The position numbers were made by a program, and so were the translations under genes. 64,000 nucleotides of DNA from Paenibacillaceae bacterium GAS479 (GTDB lineage: Bacteria; Bacillota; Bacilli; Paenibacillales; Paenibacillaceae): positions 2,431,001 through 2,495,000 of the forward strand of contig LT629764.1 of the NCBI GenBank assembly GCA_900105225.1. The letters are read 5' to 3'. The notes under the pieces are model-generated. The model was not told the DNA's origin. It searched no databases and saw only the letters and a list, made by a program, of their open reading frames with translations. This document shows, in pieces, positions 16,959-24,572 of the stretch (position 1 is the stretch's first letter; each line of letters starts with the position of its first letter).

Positions 16959-17239
16959 TTGAATAACTTCCCGAACAGGCCTTTAGGCTTGCCTGTCTGC
17001 GAACCGTCTAGATAGGCGAGGGAATGGACAAGCCCTTCAATTGCCACAAGACCTTGTTCCAGGCTCAGATGTTTCATATGCAGGTTCTGGCCCCGGATCG
17101 CCAGGAACCCAAGCTCGGTTTCGAGCAAGAACTCTTCATTATCAAAGCTTTCAACATTCAATACACCCGTTATCTCCAGCAACTTGCGGTTCAGCATTTT
17201 GACTTCCTGCCGCTTCTGCCCTTTCACAGGTTCACTCAT
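16955..17239 (-). CDS. yabP: Sporulation protein YabP
   Basis: A 94-residue YabP/YqfC-family protein. The conserved core is LEITGVLNVESFDNEEFLLETELGFLAIRGQNLHMKHLSLEQGLVAIEG, typical for the family, with a basic C-terminus. YabP is a mother-cell sporulation protein needed together with YabQ for cortex assembly. The AAGGAGGGG ribosome binding site is buried in the right arm of a 21-bp hairpin directly upstream of the ATG (17241-17286). Long transcripts entering from upstream would therefore be poorly translated. The stop overlaps the yabQ start by four bases. A terminator downstream of rqcP at 17747-17779 separates this unit from hup-rqcP. Confidence 0.9.
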   Translation of the reverse strand: MSEPVKGQKRQEVKMLNRKLLEITGVLNVESFDNEEFLLETELGFLAIRGQNLHMKHLSLEQGLVAIEGLVHSLAYLDGSQTGKPKGLFGKLFK

Positions 17240-17240
17240 A

Positions 17241-17286
17241 CCTCGTCCCCTCCTTATAAGCCTATGCTTATTAGGAGGGGACGAGG
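17241..17286 (-). promoter_or_regulatory. Hairpin sequestering the yabP ribosome binding site
   Basis: Two 21-base arms (17241-17261 and 17266-17286) are complementary with one mismatch and are joined by a 4-base loop. In the minus-strand RNA the distal arm contains AAGGAGGGG and ends one base before the yabP ATG. No T-run follows on either strand, so it is not a terminator. A translational switch is the simplest reading. Confidence 0.75.
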
Positions 17287-17495
17287 TTTAGAACCTATAG
17301 GAGTGGGGGGGTAAGCATCATTAACCACTCTATCGACAGATGAAACCATCCCTATTAACTATTTTAATAATGAATATCCAGGAATAGTACGACCCACTAG
17401 CTACTAAGTTATTCGATACATTCCAGAAAAAAGTCGGCATTCGTTTCATAAACTGCGGAATGGACACAAATACCCTTAGACTGGTACACCACTGC

Positions 17496-17678
17496 TAACG
17501 GAACTGAGAAGCCTTATTTGCGGAAAATGGACTCGCTTTCTGAGCTAACGGAAATGAGAAAGCTTATTAGACCCTTTCGCCTAAAAAAGTCGATATTAAT
17601 GGGGAATAACGCGTCTCAGTTCCGTTACACACTCAATCACATCCATTCCGACCAAATAGCGCTTCTCAGTTCCGTTAG
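17496..17678. repeat. Second copy of the four-motif intergenic repeat element
   Basis: Forward copies lie at 17496-17520 and 17546-17570. Inverted copies lie at 17605-17627 and 17654-17678. The unit is TAACGGAACTGAGAAGCCTTATT or its complement. Total length is 183 bases, almost the same as the element at 1927-2110. The rest of the 17240-17814 gap contains no gene. Confidence 0.82.
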
Positions 17679-17746
17679 GGAATCTCCGTTCCCTCCTCCG
17701 CTCAAACTTCAGCCGTTCTGTGAATGCAACATGAAGTATAGAAGAC

Positions 17747-17779
17747 AAAAAAAGCAAGGTCCACAGAGGGACCTTGCTT
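17747..17779 (-). terminator. Terminator of the hup-rqcP unit
   Basis: An 11-bp stem (AAGCAAGGTCC with GGACCTTGCTT, 6-base loop) is followed on the minus strand by seven T. It lies 36 bases after the rqcP stop. Confidence 0.9.
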
Positions 17780-17814
17780 CTTATTTATGGAATCAGCAGA
17801 ACGTTGATTGTCGG

Positions 17815-18096
17815 CTAAAAGCCGAGCCCATTGTCCTCGCGTTCCCTTGATTCTTCCTTGACCAGCGTATAAAGCGTTGCCGCTTCATCCTTACGGGTGG
17901 TTTCAGCCGTGCGCTCGATACGAACGGTGACGTACTTCAACCCGTATTGGATACGCAGCTCGTCACCGGCTTTGACGGAGCTGCTCGGCTTGGCCTCGCG
18001 GCCATTAATCCATACGCGGCCCTGCTCCGACACATCCTTGGCGACAGTGCGCCGCTTGATGAGCCTGGAGACTTTAAGGAATTTGTCGAGCCTCAA
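17815..18096 (-). CDS. rqcP: S4-domain ribosome quality control protein RqcP (YabO)
   Basis: A 93-residue S4-type RNA-binding protein of the Hsp15/RqcP family. The S4 fold is nearly the whole protein: MRLDKFLKVSRLIKRRTVAKD, then GRVWINGREAKPSSSVKAGDEL. RqcP binds the 50S subunit with peptidyl-tRNA and works with RqcH in C-terminal alanine tailing of stalled nascent chains. The start codon is a TTG at 18096 that directly abuts the hup stop; alignment of the RLDKFLK motif with the family leaves no other choice. Expression is therefore probably coupled to hup. In B. subtilis yabO lies between yabN and yabP; here it follows hup. Confidence 0.92.
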   Translation of the reverse strand: MRLDKFLKVSRLIKRRTVAKDVSEQGRVWINGREAKPSSSVKAGDELRIQYGLKYVTVRIERTAETTRKDEAATLYTLVKEESREREDNGLGF

Positions 18097-18369
18097 TTAC
18101 TTGATGGCTTCTTTCAGCTTGTTGCCGGCTTTGAATGCAGGAACTTTGGATTCCGGAATCGTGATTTCTTGGCCCGTTTGCGGGTTGCGGCCAGTGCGGC
18201 CGGAGCGAGTACGGGTTTCGAACGTGCCGAAGCCGATCAGTTGAACTTTGTCACCGGAAGCGAGTGCTTCAGTTACTTCGCCGAGGAAGCCGTTCAGGAC
18301 GGATTCTACGTCGCGCTTAGTCAGTCCGCTTTTCGTTGCAATGCTGTTGATAAGGTCGTTCTTGTTCAT
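18097..18369 (-). CDS. hup: HU family DNA-binding protein
   Basis: A 90-residue histone-like protein that bends and compacts DNA. The sequence is a textbook HU: MNKNDLINSIATKSGLTKRD, the beta-arm region with GFGTFETRTRSGRTGRNPQTG and the end PAFKAGNKLKEAIK. ATG 18369 is preceded by GGGAGGAAACAAC. The longer open frame upstream to 18552 is not conserved in HU proteins. The gene sits in the mazG-rqcP interval, followed without a gap by rqcP. Its upstream gap (18370-18933) presumably holds its promoter, but no consensus pair was recognised. Confidence 0.96.
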   Translation of the reverse strand: MNKNDLINSIATKSGLTKRDVESVLNGFLGEVTEALASGDKVQLIGFGTFETRTRSGRTGRNPQTGQEITIPESKVPAFKAGNKLKEAIK

Positions 18370-18933
18370 GGTTGTTTCCTCCCGAAATATAAAGTTCTCA
18401 ATTGAAGTGCGATTGTTTGCTGCCATCGCAGCAGGTACGGACGAAACTAGAGCGGCTTGCCTTATGTCCGGTAAAAGCCACGGTGCGTTTGCCGCCGCTA
18501 GACATTGTGACGCCGTTCTTTTTCCTCCCGGTTCTCCGAACTGGTGCGGCAAGCGGCGGAGCTGCCGGGATCTCCGGGAGAAAATTTTCGAGGTTTAGGT
18601 ATTCGTCCTCTGAGTGAAAAATTCCTGCTACATCTAGAATTTTTTTTGCAAAAAATCGTCGAGAATCGGCAAAAGGTCACAGACAGACTTCCATTGGTGG
18701 CCGGATTGGAAGATTGCTAGAGGATCAGCAGGAAAAGCAATACGGCTTCGCGTGTTGGAAATAAGAGAATGATACCGATAAGGATATACATTCCAGCATG
18801 ATCCACAATATGGCCTCGCCGTCCTATAAACTACGAACGAGAATGAGATTTAGCTGGAAGCGATCCTTTACGGTCATAACTCCAAGCTTGTCCGAATTGG
18901 CTTTTCACCCCGTTGCAGAAGGCTCTCACCACT
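18370..18933. other. Intergenic gap upstream of hup
   Basis: This 564-base stretch holds no convincing gene. A minus-strand frame at 18717-18806 (GTG start, 29 hydrophobic residues) lacks a good ribosome binding site. An AT-rich patch with T8 near 18640 may be part of the hup promoter. No terminator after yabN was recognised. Confidence 0.5.
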
Positions 18934-20637
18934 CTACAAACCTTGCTTCTTAGCCTCTTCCCACCAACGATCCATCTCTGGTAAATCAGTCTGGTCAAAA
19001 GATTTGCCGTTTATACGAAGCTGCTCCTCGACATAGAGAAACCGTCTTCTAAACTTGGCATTGGTACGGGCCAGCGCCTCCTCCGGATCAGCGTCCAGGA
19101 AGCGTGCCGCATTGACAACAGCGAACAGCAGATCGCCAAGTTCACCGGCGCTCGCCTCGGCATCACCTTCGGCAGCCGCCTCGCGCACCTCGCGAAGCTC
19201 CTCCTCAACCTTACCCAGTACAGGCTCAAGCTCATCCCAGTCAAAGCCGACCTTGGACGCTTTTTTCTGCAGCTTGTAAGCAGTCATCAGCGCTGGCAGA
19301 TCCTTCGGAATTCCGTCCAGCTGTGAGCTCCGGTTCGCATTTCGGCCTTTGAGGAGTTTTTCCTCAGCCTTCATACGCTCCCAGTTCACTAACGCTTCCT
19401 CGGAATCCGCTGCTCCAACTGTACCAAACACATGCGGATGGCGGAAGATAAGCTTTTCGTTCAGTTCCTGAATGACGTCATAAACGGTGAATGCTCCAGC
19501 CTCTTCTTCCATCTGACTGTGCAGCATCACCTGCAGGATGATGTCGCCAAATTCTTCCTTCATGCCGTCCGGATCATCCTCATCAATCGCCTCAAGCGCC
19601 TCGTAAAGCTCCTCGATGAAGTTTTTGCGGATCGATTGGTGAGTCTGCTCGCGATCCCACGGGCAGCCATCCGGACTGCGCAGGATGGAGACGATCTCAT
19701 GCAGACGGTCGAAGCTGCGAGCCCGCAAGCTCTCGTCGCTGCTCGCCGGAACATAAACAAGACTGAGATTGCCGTAGTTCTGGCCGCGGTCCAATTCGTA
19801 GAGCGGCACCGTGATGATGCGCTCCTCTCCCGCGACGCCGAGTGCGTGACCGATCGTCACGGGATGCTCCTCCGGGTAGCGCTCCATCAGCGTCAGCTTC
19901 ACATCAGAGGCGGTAAAATCGTCGTAAACCTGCCCGATGAGCGTATGCAGCTGCGGTTGCAGCAAATGCGGCTGCAAACTGGAGGCATCTAGCAACTGGA
20001 AGCCTTCGATCGGATCAAAGCCAAGCCGCGTGAAGGCGATATCCAGGAAGCTCTCGCCTCCCAGCACCTGCAGCTGAACTCCCTCAGCAGGACAACGCTC
20101 ACGCAACAGCTGTACGGTGCGCTCTGCCACCATGGGGTGTCCAGGCACAGCGTACAGGATGCCGGTGATTGTGGGACAGCTGGTGGATGCTGGCCCAACA
20201 TCTGAGGGGCTGCAAGCGTTAGACGCTGCTCCGGCGGTTGCGGGACTGTCAGAGGATGCTGACGCAACATCTGAGGGGCTGCCAGCGATGGATGCCGCTT
20301 CGGCCGTTGCGGGGCTACTAGCGGTATACGCTGCATCCTTAGCTTTTGCCAGCGTGAGCAGTTCCTCAACAATCGCCTCATACACCTGCGGGAACGAGTC
20401 CGCTTCTTCATAGAAGCGGTCAAAGGAATGGATCGGCACTCCAATTCCGCGAAGCATATCCATCATGGGATGTTTCTCCGTGCGGACATAGATCGTGTCA
20501 GCTTCCTGCAATCTACGCCAAATGCCCAGCGTAAGCTGGTCCGGATCTCCTGTGCCGAGTCCGGCTATCGTAATGGATGGCGCCGAAACGCCTGCTCCGC
20601 CCTCCGGTTGACGGTTGGTACTCGATGCGGCTGTCAT
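18934..20637 (-). CDS. yabN: YabN: tetrapyrrole methylase-like domain fused to MazG NTP pyrophosphohydrolase
   Basis: A 567-residue two-domain protein. Residues 20-290 form a tetrapyrrole (corrin/porphyrin) methylase-like domain, with TIAGLGTGDPDQLTLGIWR and YAVPGHPMVAERTV. Residues 310-567 form a tandem MazG domain with the metal-binding EELYEALEAIDEDD / EEFGDIILQV pattern and a second helical repeat near ELGDLLFAVVNAARFL. MazG domains hydrolyse nucleoside triphosphates to monophosphates. An extra block at residues 99-156 is made of two related units (SPATAEAASIAGSPSDV and SPATAGAASNACSPSDV) inserted just before the conserved YAVPGHP strand. Length therefore exceeds the usual ~490. It lies between the flippase and hup as in related genomes. 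Confidence 0.93.
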   Translation of the reverse strand: MTAASSTNRQPEGGAGVSAPSITIAGLGTGDPDQLTLGIWRRLQEADTIYVRTEKHPMMDMLRGIGVPIHSFDRFYEEADSFPQVYEAIVEELLTLAKAKDAAYTASSPATAEAASIAGSPSDVASASSDSPATAGAASNACSPSDVGPASTSCPTITGILYAVPGHPMVAERTVQLLRERCPAEGVQLQVLGGESFLDIAFTRLGFDPIEGFQLLDASSLQPHLLQPQLHTLIGQVYDDFTASDVKLTLMERYPEEHPVTIGHALGVAGEERIITVPLYELDRGQNYGNLSLVYVPASSDESLRARSFDRLHEIVSILRSPDGCPWDREQTHQSIRKNFIEELYEALEAIDEDDPDGMKEEFGDIILQVMLHSQMEEEAGAFTVYDVIQELNEKLIFRHPHVFGTVGAADSEEALVNWERMKAEEKLLKGRNANRSSQLDGIPKDLPALMTAYKLQKKASKVGFDWDELEPVLGKVEEELREVREAAAEGDAEASAGELGDLLFAVVNAARFLDADPEEALARTNAKFRRRFLYVEEQLRINGKSFDQTDLPEMDRWWEEAKKQGL

Positions 20638-20896
20638 GACGCTGACTGCGCCTCCTTCTTGTAGCGGATACGGCCTTCCCGTCCCGCCGGAGCGGAATCC
20701 TCGGCAGCTGGACGGAGTTGCAAGTTTCTTACTTACGGCAAGCCTAAACAGCTGGAAAGCAAGAAATCATGGGAAGCTATGCCGATAGCCTCCCCTAGAC
20801 TTTACTTGGCTTGAGCCCAGGAATCAAGCTGGACCACGGATTAATGGGATAATAAGTAATAGTATTCCTATTTCATGCAGACTGCCGCCATTCTGA

Positions 20897-20940
20897 GCAA
20901 AAATAGAGGCCGCCAGGCCGAAATATTCAGTCCTGGCGGC
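20897..20940 (-). terminator. Terminator overlapping the 3' end of the flippase gene
   Basis: The stem GCCGCCAGG / CCTGGCGGC (20909-20917 and 20932-20940) is followed on the minus strand by CCTCTATTTTTGC. The proximal arm lies within the last codons of the gene. Confidence 0.65.
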
Positions 20941-22732
20941 GCGGCAACAGCCGCCAGCGAGTTAGGCGCGCCGCGAGCGCTTCGCCGCCAGGCAAGCGAC
21001 GCAGCTCCGCCGCGGCGACGGCGCCGAGCCGCAGCAGCGCGGCGCCGTACACGGCGGCGCCGAGCGCGACGCCGGCGAGCACCTGCGCGGCGGCGGCCAG
21101 CCGCGGCGGCAGCGCCGGCGCAGCCAGCGCGGCGACGACGCGCATGGCCGCGAGCACGGCGGCGCTCATCGCCGCGAGCGCCAGCGCTGTCGCGGCGAGC
21201 TGGCGCAGCCGTGCGCCGGCGGAGCGCGGCGCGGCGGCGGCTAGCGCGCCGGCGAAGCGCGCGGCCGCGAGCGCGCCGAGCAGCGCGGCTAGCGCCGTGG
21301 CGGCGATGCCCGCCCAGGCGGCGCCGGCGATGCCAAGCGGCGGCACGAGCGCCGCGTTGAGCGCCGCCTTGGCGAGCGCCGCGAGCAGCAGCAGCGCCGC
21401 CGGGATGCGCAGCGCGCCAAGGCCTTGCAGCAGCGGCGCGCATACCGCGCTGAGCGCCGCGGCTAGCGCCGTGCTGCCGACGAGCGCCAGCGTGCCGGTC
21501 GCCTGCGCATCCGTATAAAACATCACATTCAGCGGCTTCGCCAGCAAAATGAGTCCCGCCGCCGCCGCCGCCCCAGCGAGCGCACTTACGCGCAGCGCGA
21601 GGCGTGCAGCGTCAGCCGCTTCCGCAGGCGCGGCGCGCCTCAACCGCACCAGCTGCGGCACGATTGCCCCCGCAGCAGCGCCTGCCACCATCGCTACAAG
21701 CTGGATGAGCGGCTGACCGCGACTGTACAGGCCAAAGGCCGTCATCGCCTCAGCTTCACCTAATCCAGCCTGCCGCAGCAGCCGCGGCACTGTAAAAGCA
21801 TCAATCGCACCAAGCACAGGCGCGACGATCGCGCCGAGTGCAACTGGCAGCGCCAGTACGCCGAGCCGACGCATCTCTTGAGTAAATGGTCTAAATCCTC
21901 CAACGGCAAGAGCCTCCGGCACGGACTGCCCGTCCGGCTTTTGGCCGCTCCCACCCCGCCTCCAAGCAATGCGCAGACAGCTCCGACGACTTTCCCGTTC
22001 CATATGTATCCGGCTTCTCTGCTTCTTTTCCAAGACAGTTACCGTTGTGTCCCGCAGCGCCCCGTCCTTGTCGCCCTTACGCATCAGGATTATCAAGAGC
22101 ATAAGTCCCGCCGCTCCGCCAAAAAAAGACCCCGACATCGCTCCAGCCGCAAGCTTTTCCTCGTTCCAACCAGCAGACCAGCCGATGCGCAGCAGCAGGA
22201 GCATCGCAGCCACTCTTATGACTTGCTCCGCAAGCTGTGACCAGGCCGTAGGCCGCATGTCGCCGTATCCCTGGGTATAACCGCGAAGCGCCGCCAACGC
22301 CGGAGCGAACCACAGAGCAGCGGCGACAGCGCGGATCGACGGGGCCGCAGCGGGATCGCCAATCAAGGCGGCGAAATGCTCTGCTCCAGCCCATAACAGA
22401 GCGAAGCCTGCTGCGCCGAGCAGCGACAACAGTACGATGCCAGCCGCCGCTGTGCGGCGGGCGCCGATTCGGTCTCCCTTTTCCAACAGGGATGCAGTGC
22501 GGATGGACACCGCTATCGGCAATCCCGCTGTCGCCAGCACGAGAATGAGCTGGTAGAACGGATACACCGCGTTGTAGATCCCGAATACGCGATCTCCTGC
22601 TACATTTTGCAGCGGAATTTTCTGCAGCGTCCCAATCAGCTTGGACAAAAGCGCCGCTCCAGCGAGTACAACCGCCCCGCCAAGCAGTCCTTTTCCACCG
22701 CTATCCTTCCCATTCCTCGCTTGTTGTCCCAT
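20927..22732 (-). CDS. SpoVB/YabM-like polysaccharide flippase (MOP superfamily)
   Basis: A 601-residue polytopic transporter of the MATE/MurJ-like oligosaccharide flippase group, expected to move lipid-linked precursors across the membrane. The N-terminus is characteristic: LLGGAVVLAGAALLSKLIGTLQKIPLQNVAGDRVFGIYNAVYPFYQLILVLATAGLPIAVS. About 12-14 hydrophobic segments follow. Two oddities stand out. A hydrophilic insertion of about 65 residues (around 214-280, with KKQRSRIHMERESRR) interrupts the middle. The C-terminal 240 residues are extremely alanine-rich, encoded by DNA of very high GC (20.93-21.66 kb). The position next to yabN matches yabM. GAGGAAAGGG precedes the ATG. Confidence 0.88.
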   Translation of the reverse strand: MGQQARNGKDSGGKGLLGGAVVLAGAALLSKLIGTLQKIPLQNVAGDRVFGIYNAVYPFYQLILVLATAGLPIAVSIRTASLLEKGDRIGARRTAAAGIVLLSLLGAAGFALLWAGAEHFAALIGDPAAAPSIRAVAAALWFAPALAALRGYTQGYGDMRPTAWSQLAEQVIRVAAMLLLLRIGWSAGWNEEKLAAGAMSGSFFGGAAGLMLLIILMRKGDKDGALRDTTVTVLEKKQRSRIHMERESRRSCLRIAWRRGGSGQKPDGQSVPEALAVGGFRPFTQEMRRLGVLALPVALGAIVAPVLGAIDAFTVPRLLRQAGLGEAEAMTAFGLYSRGQPLIQLVAMVAGAAAGAIVPQLVRLRRAAPAEAADAARLALRVSALAGAAAAAGLILLAKPLNVMFYTDAQATGTLALVGSTALAAALSAVCAPLLQGLGALRIPAALLLLAALAKAALNAALVPPLGIAGAAWAGIAATALAALLGALAAARFAGALAAAAPRSAGARLRQLAATALALAAMSAAVLAAMRVVAALAAPALPPRLAAAAQVLAGVALGAAVYGAALLRLGAVAAAELRRLPGGEALAARLTRWRLLPRRQD

Positions 22733-22876
22733 GTTCCCTTTCCTCTCGCCTATCCTTTCCCCATTATAACGGATTCGGTAGCGATCTTGTCCTATCCATT
22801 TTCCAGCCCCATCCAGTATGGATCAATCTTATATATGTATCTGCTTCTTTGCGTTAAAGTTCCCGTCAACTCCACT

Positions 22877-22947
22877 TTCGCTTCCATTTGAATGGGCCAT
22901 ACCTGCCGATTATCTAGTCTCGCTTCCGTTCGTATGGGCCATGCCCG
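22877..22947. repeat. Imperfect tandem duplication in the flippase/DUF4397 gap
   Basis: TCGCTTCCATTTGAATGGGC at 22877 and TCGCTTCCGTTCGTATGGGC at 22919 are diverged direct repeats 42 bases apart, both continuing with CATRCCYG. They lie in the divergent intergenic region 22733-23014. No function is apparent. Confidence 0.5.
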
Positions 22948-23014
22948 TCGCGCATATGCTGGAGTAACGACGTTTTTCAGCTGTTTCCGGCAGGAATCAG
23001 CAAGGAGGTAGGGT

Positions 23015-24427
23015 ATGGACCGACATCCCGTTTGGACCGAATGGCAAAAAGCCAGCCAGTACAGCATGCTGGCTGGATATTATCGGGAGTTAGACCCGGT
23101 AATCAGCTTGTCCTATGCAACTTTGCATCAGGAAGCTATGCAACGGCTCGCTGTATTGGTACACATGTACGGCTATCCGCCGGAATATCCCACTTCAGGG
23201 CCTTCAGCCTATGATGAGTCTGCCTTCCTTGGTAGTTCTTTCTTTCCCACGGCAGACTCCTTCCCCTTGCCAGGGCTGGAACCAGATTCACAGTGGGTAC
23301 AATATGGACCGCCTGCCGGTGCTAGCTGGCCTGTTTCTACAGGTCCGCTGGCCCCTTCATCCTGGCAGCCGATTCAAAACTTGCCGGGACTTGCTCCTAC
23401 CGCCCAGCCGTCCGGTTACGGCGCTGCAGCTCCCGGCATGACGCCTCCGGTTATGGGCTGGCCTCAGGCTCAGTCTTTTCCCTGGCCGGCTCCTGGTTTG
23501 CCCTGGCAGAGCCTAAATAGCCCTGTTTCTCCCGACTATGGCGCGGCTACAGGGTTTGTTCCGGTTTCCTCCACCGATGCTGCGTCTACGGGGTTCGTTC
23601 CGATGCACTCCACCGATGCTGCGGCTACAGGGTTTATTCCGGTTTCCTCCACCGACGCTGCGGCAAACGGATTTGTTCCGGTATCTTCCAGCAATATTGC
23701 TGCCTCAGACACCCTCCCCTTCGCTTCCACCGATGCTGCAAGTTATGACTTTTTTCCTGTCACTTCTACTGGCTCTGGAGCCTCCTTCCAATCTGCGCTC
23801 GGACGCGACAAGAATAAAGCCGAAGCAAATAAATCTAAAGCAGCCAGCACCTTTATAAGACTGCTGCATGCTGCTCCCGGGCAACCCGAGCTCGAGCTTC
23901 GACTGGAAGGTGCGTATGACTCACTGACAGCCGCTTACCTGAAAGCTTCGCCCTACGTTCAGGCGCATCATGGCGTGCACCGGGTCCAGTTGTTCCCGGA
24001 GAATTCTGCTCTTGCCGAAGCTGCGAAAACCGATGCAGAAACTGCCTTTGAACTGGATCTAGAAGCCGGGATTCGCTACACAGTGGCTGTTACCGCAGAT
24101 CCGCAGGAAGGACTACAATTGCTGCTATTTTCCGATGAGTTGGAAAGTCAGGAAGACCGTACTAAGGTACGATTGATCCACCTAGCTACGGGTGGCCCTG
24201 TGGATGTGATGGTCCGCAATGGAGGTACTCTGTTCCGCAATGTGGCTAGTGGATCAGCTTCGCCATACATTACGCTTTCCCCGGCGCAGCTTTCACTGGA
24301 TCTGACTGAAGCAGGCTCATTACGGCTGCTGCATGCCTGTGAGCCGCTGCAGCTTCCCGCTGCAAGCGCTGGTACGCTGCTGTACGGCGGCACACCACCT
24401 AAGCTGCACCTGATTCTAGATAGCTGA
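23015..24427 (+). CDS. DUF4397 domain protein with internal tandem repeats
   Basis: A 470-residue protein lacking a signal peptide. Residues 1-50 form a helical start (DRHPVWTEWQKASQYSMLAGYYRELDP). Residues 60-175 are rich in proline, glycine, alanine and tryptophan. Residues 175-255 carry about five copies of a 14-15-residue repeat of the type ATGFVPVSSTDAA. Residues 280-470 match the DUF4397 pattern twice: TFIRLLHAAPGQPELELRLEG and TKVRLIHLATGGPVDVMVRNG, each an immunoglobulin-like beta unit. AAGGAGGT lies six bases before the ATG. It is divergent from the flippase and convergent with spoVT, one of few plus-strand genes in the core. The function is unknown; spore-surface or envelope association would fit its neighbours but is not shown. 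Confidence 0.85.
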   Translation: MDRHPVWTEWQKASQYSMLAGYYRELDPVISLSYATLHQEAMQRLAVLVHMYGYPPEYPTSGPSAYDESAFLGSSFFPTADSFPLPGLEPDSQWVQYGPPAGASWPVSTGPLAPSSWQPIQNLPGLAPTAQPSGYGAAAPGMTPPVMGWPQAQSFPWPAPGLPWQSLNSPVSPDYGAATGFVPVSSTDAASTGFVPMHSTDAAATGFIPVSSTDAAANGFVPVSSSNIAASDTLPFASTDAASYDFFPVTSTGSGASFQSALGRDKNKAEANKSKAASTFIRLLHAAPGQPELELRLEGAYDSLTAAYLKASPYVQAHHGVHRVQLFPENSALAEAAKTDAETAFELDLEAGIRYTVAVTADPQEGLQLLLFSDELESQEDRTKVRLIHLATGGPVDVMVRNGGTLFRNVASGSASPYITLSPAQLSLDLTEAGSLRLLHACEPLQLPAASAGTLLYGGTPPKLHLILDS

Positions 24428-24515
24428 GTCCTGCCAGCGGCACCATGGCTTAGACGCCTTCCCCCTGCTTCCTGCCAGCCGGGTCTGCGCCCTTATTCTT
24501 CCCGCCAACGGCAAA

Positions 24516-24557
24516 CAAGCTTCCGCTCTCGATTATCCAACCGAAAAAGGAAGCTTG
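24516..24557 (-). terminator. Probable terminator of spoVT
   Basis: The arms CAAGCTTCC (24516-24524) and GGAAGCTTG (24549-24557) pair perfectly. On the minus strand they are followed by TTTGCC, a short T-run. Confidence 0.55.
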
Positions 24558-24572
24558 CCGGGGCAGCGCTTA

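Noticed and set aside
18717..18806. Minus-strand 29-residue hydrophobic peptide in the hup upstream gap
   Set aside because: GTG start with only a poor ribosome binding site; too short to support without conservation data.
20875..21443. Arginine/alanine-rich frames on both strands in the GC-rich flippase end
   Set aside because: High-GC DNA has few stops in all frames; the flippase frame is the one with membrane helices.
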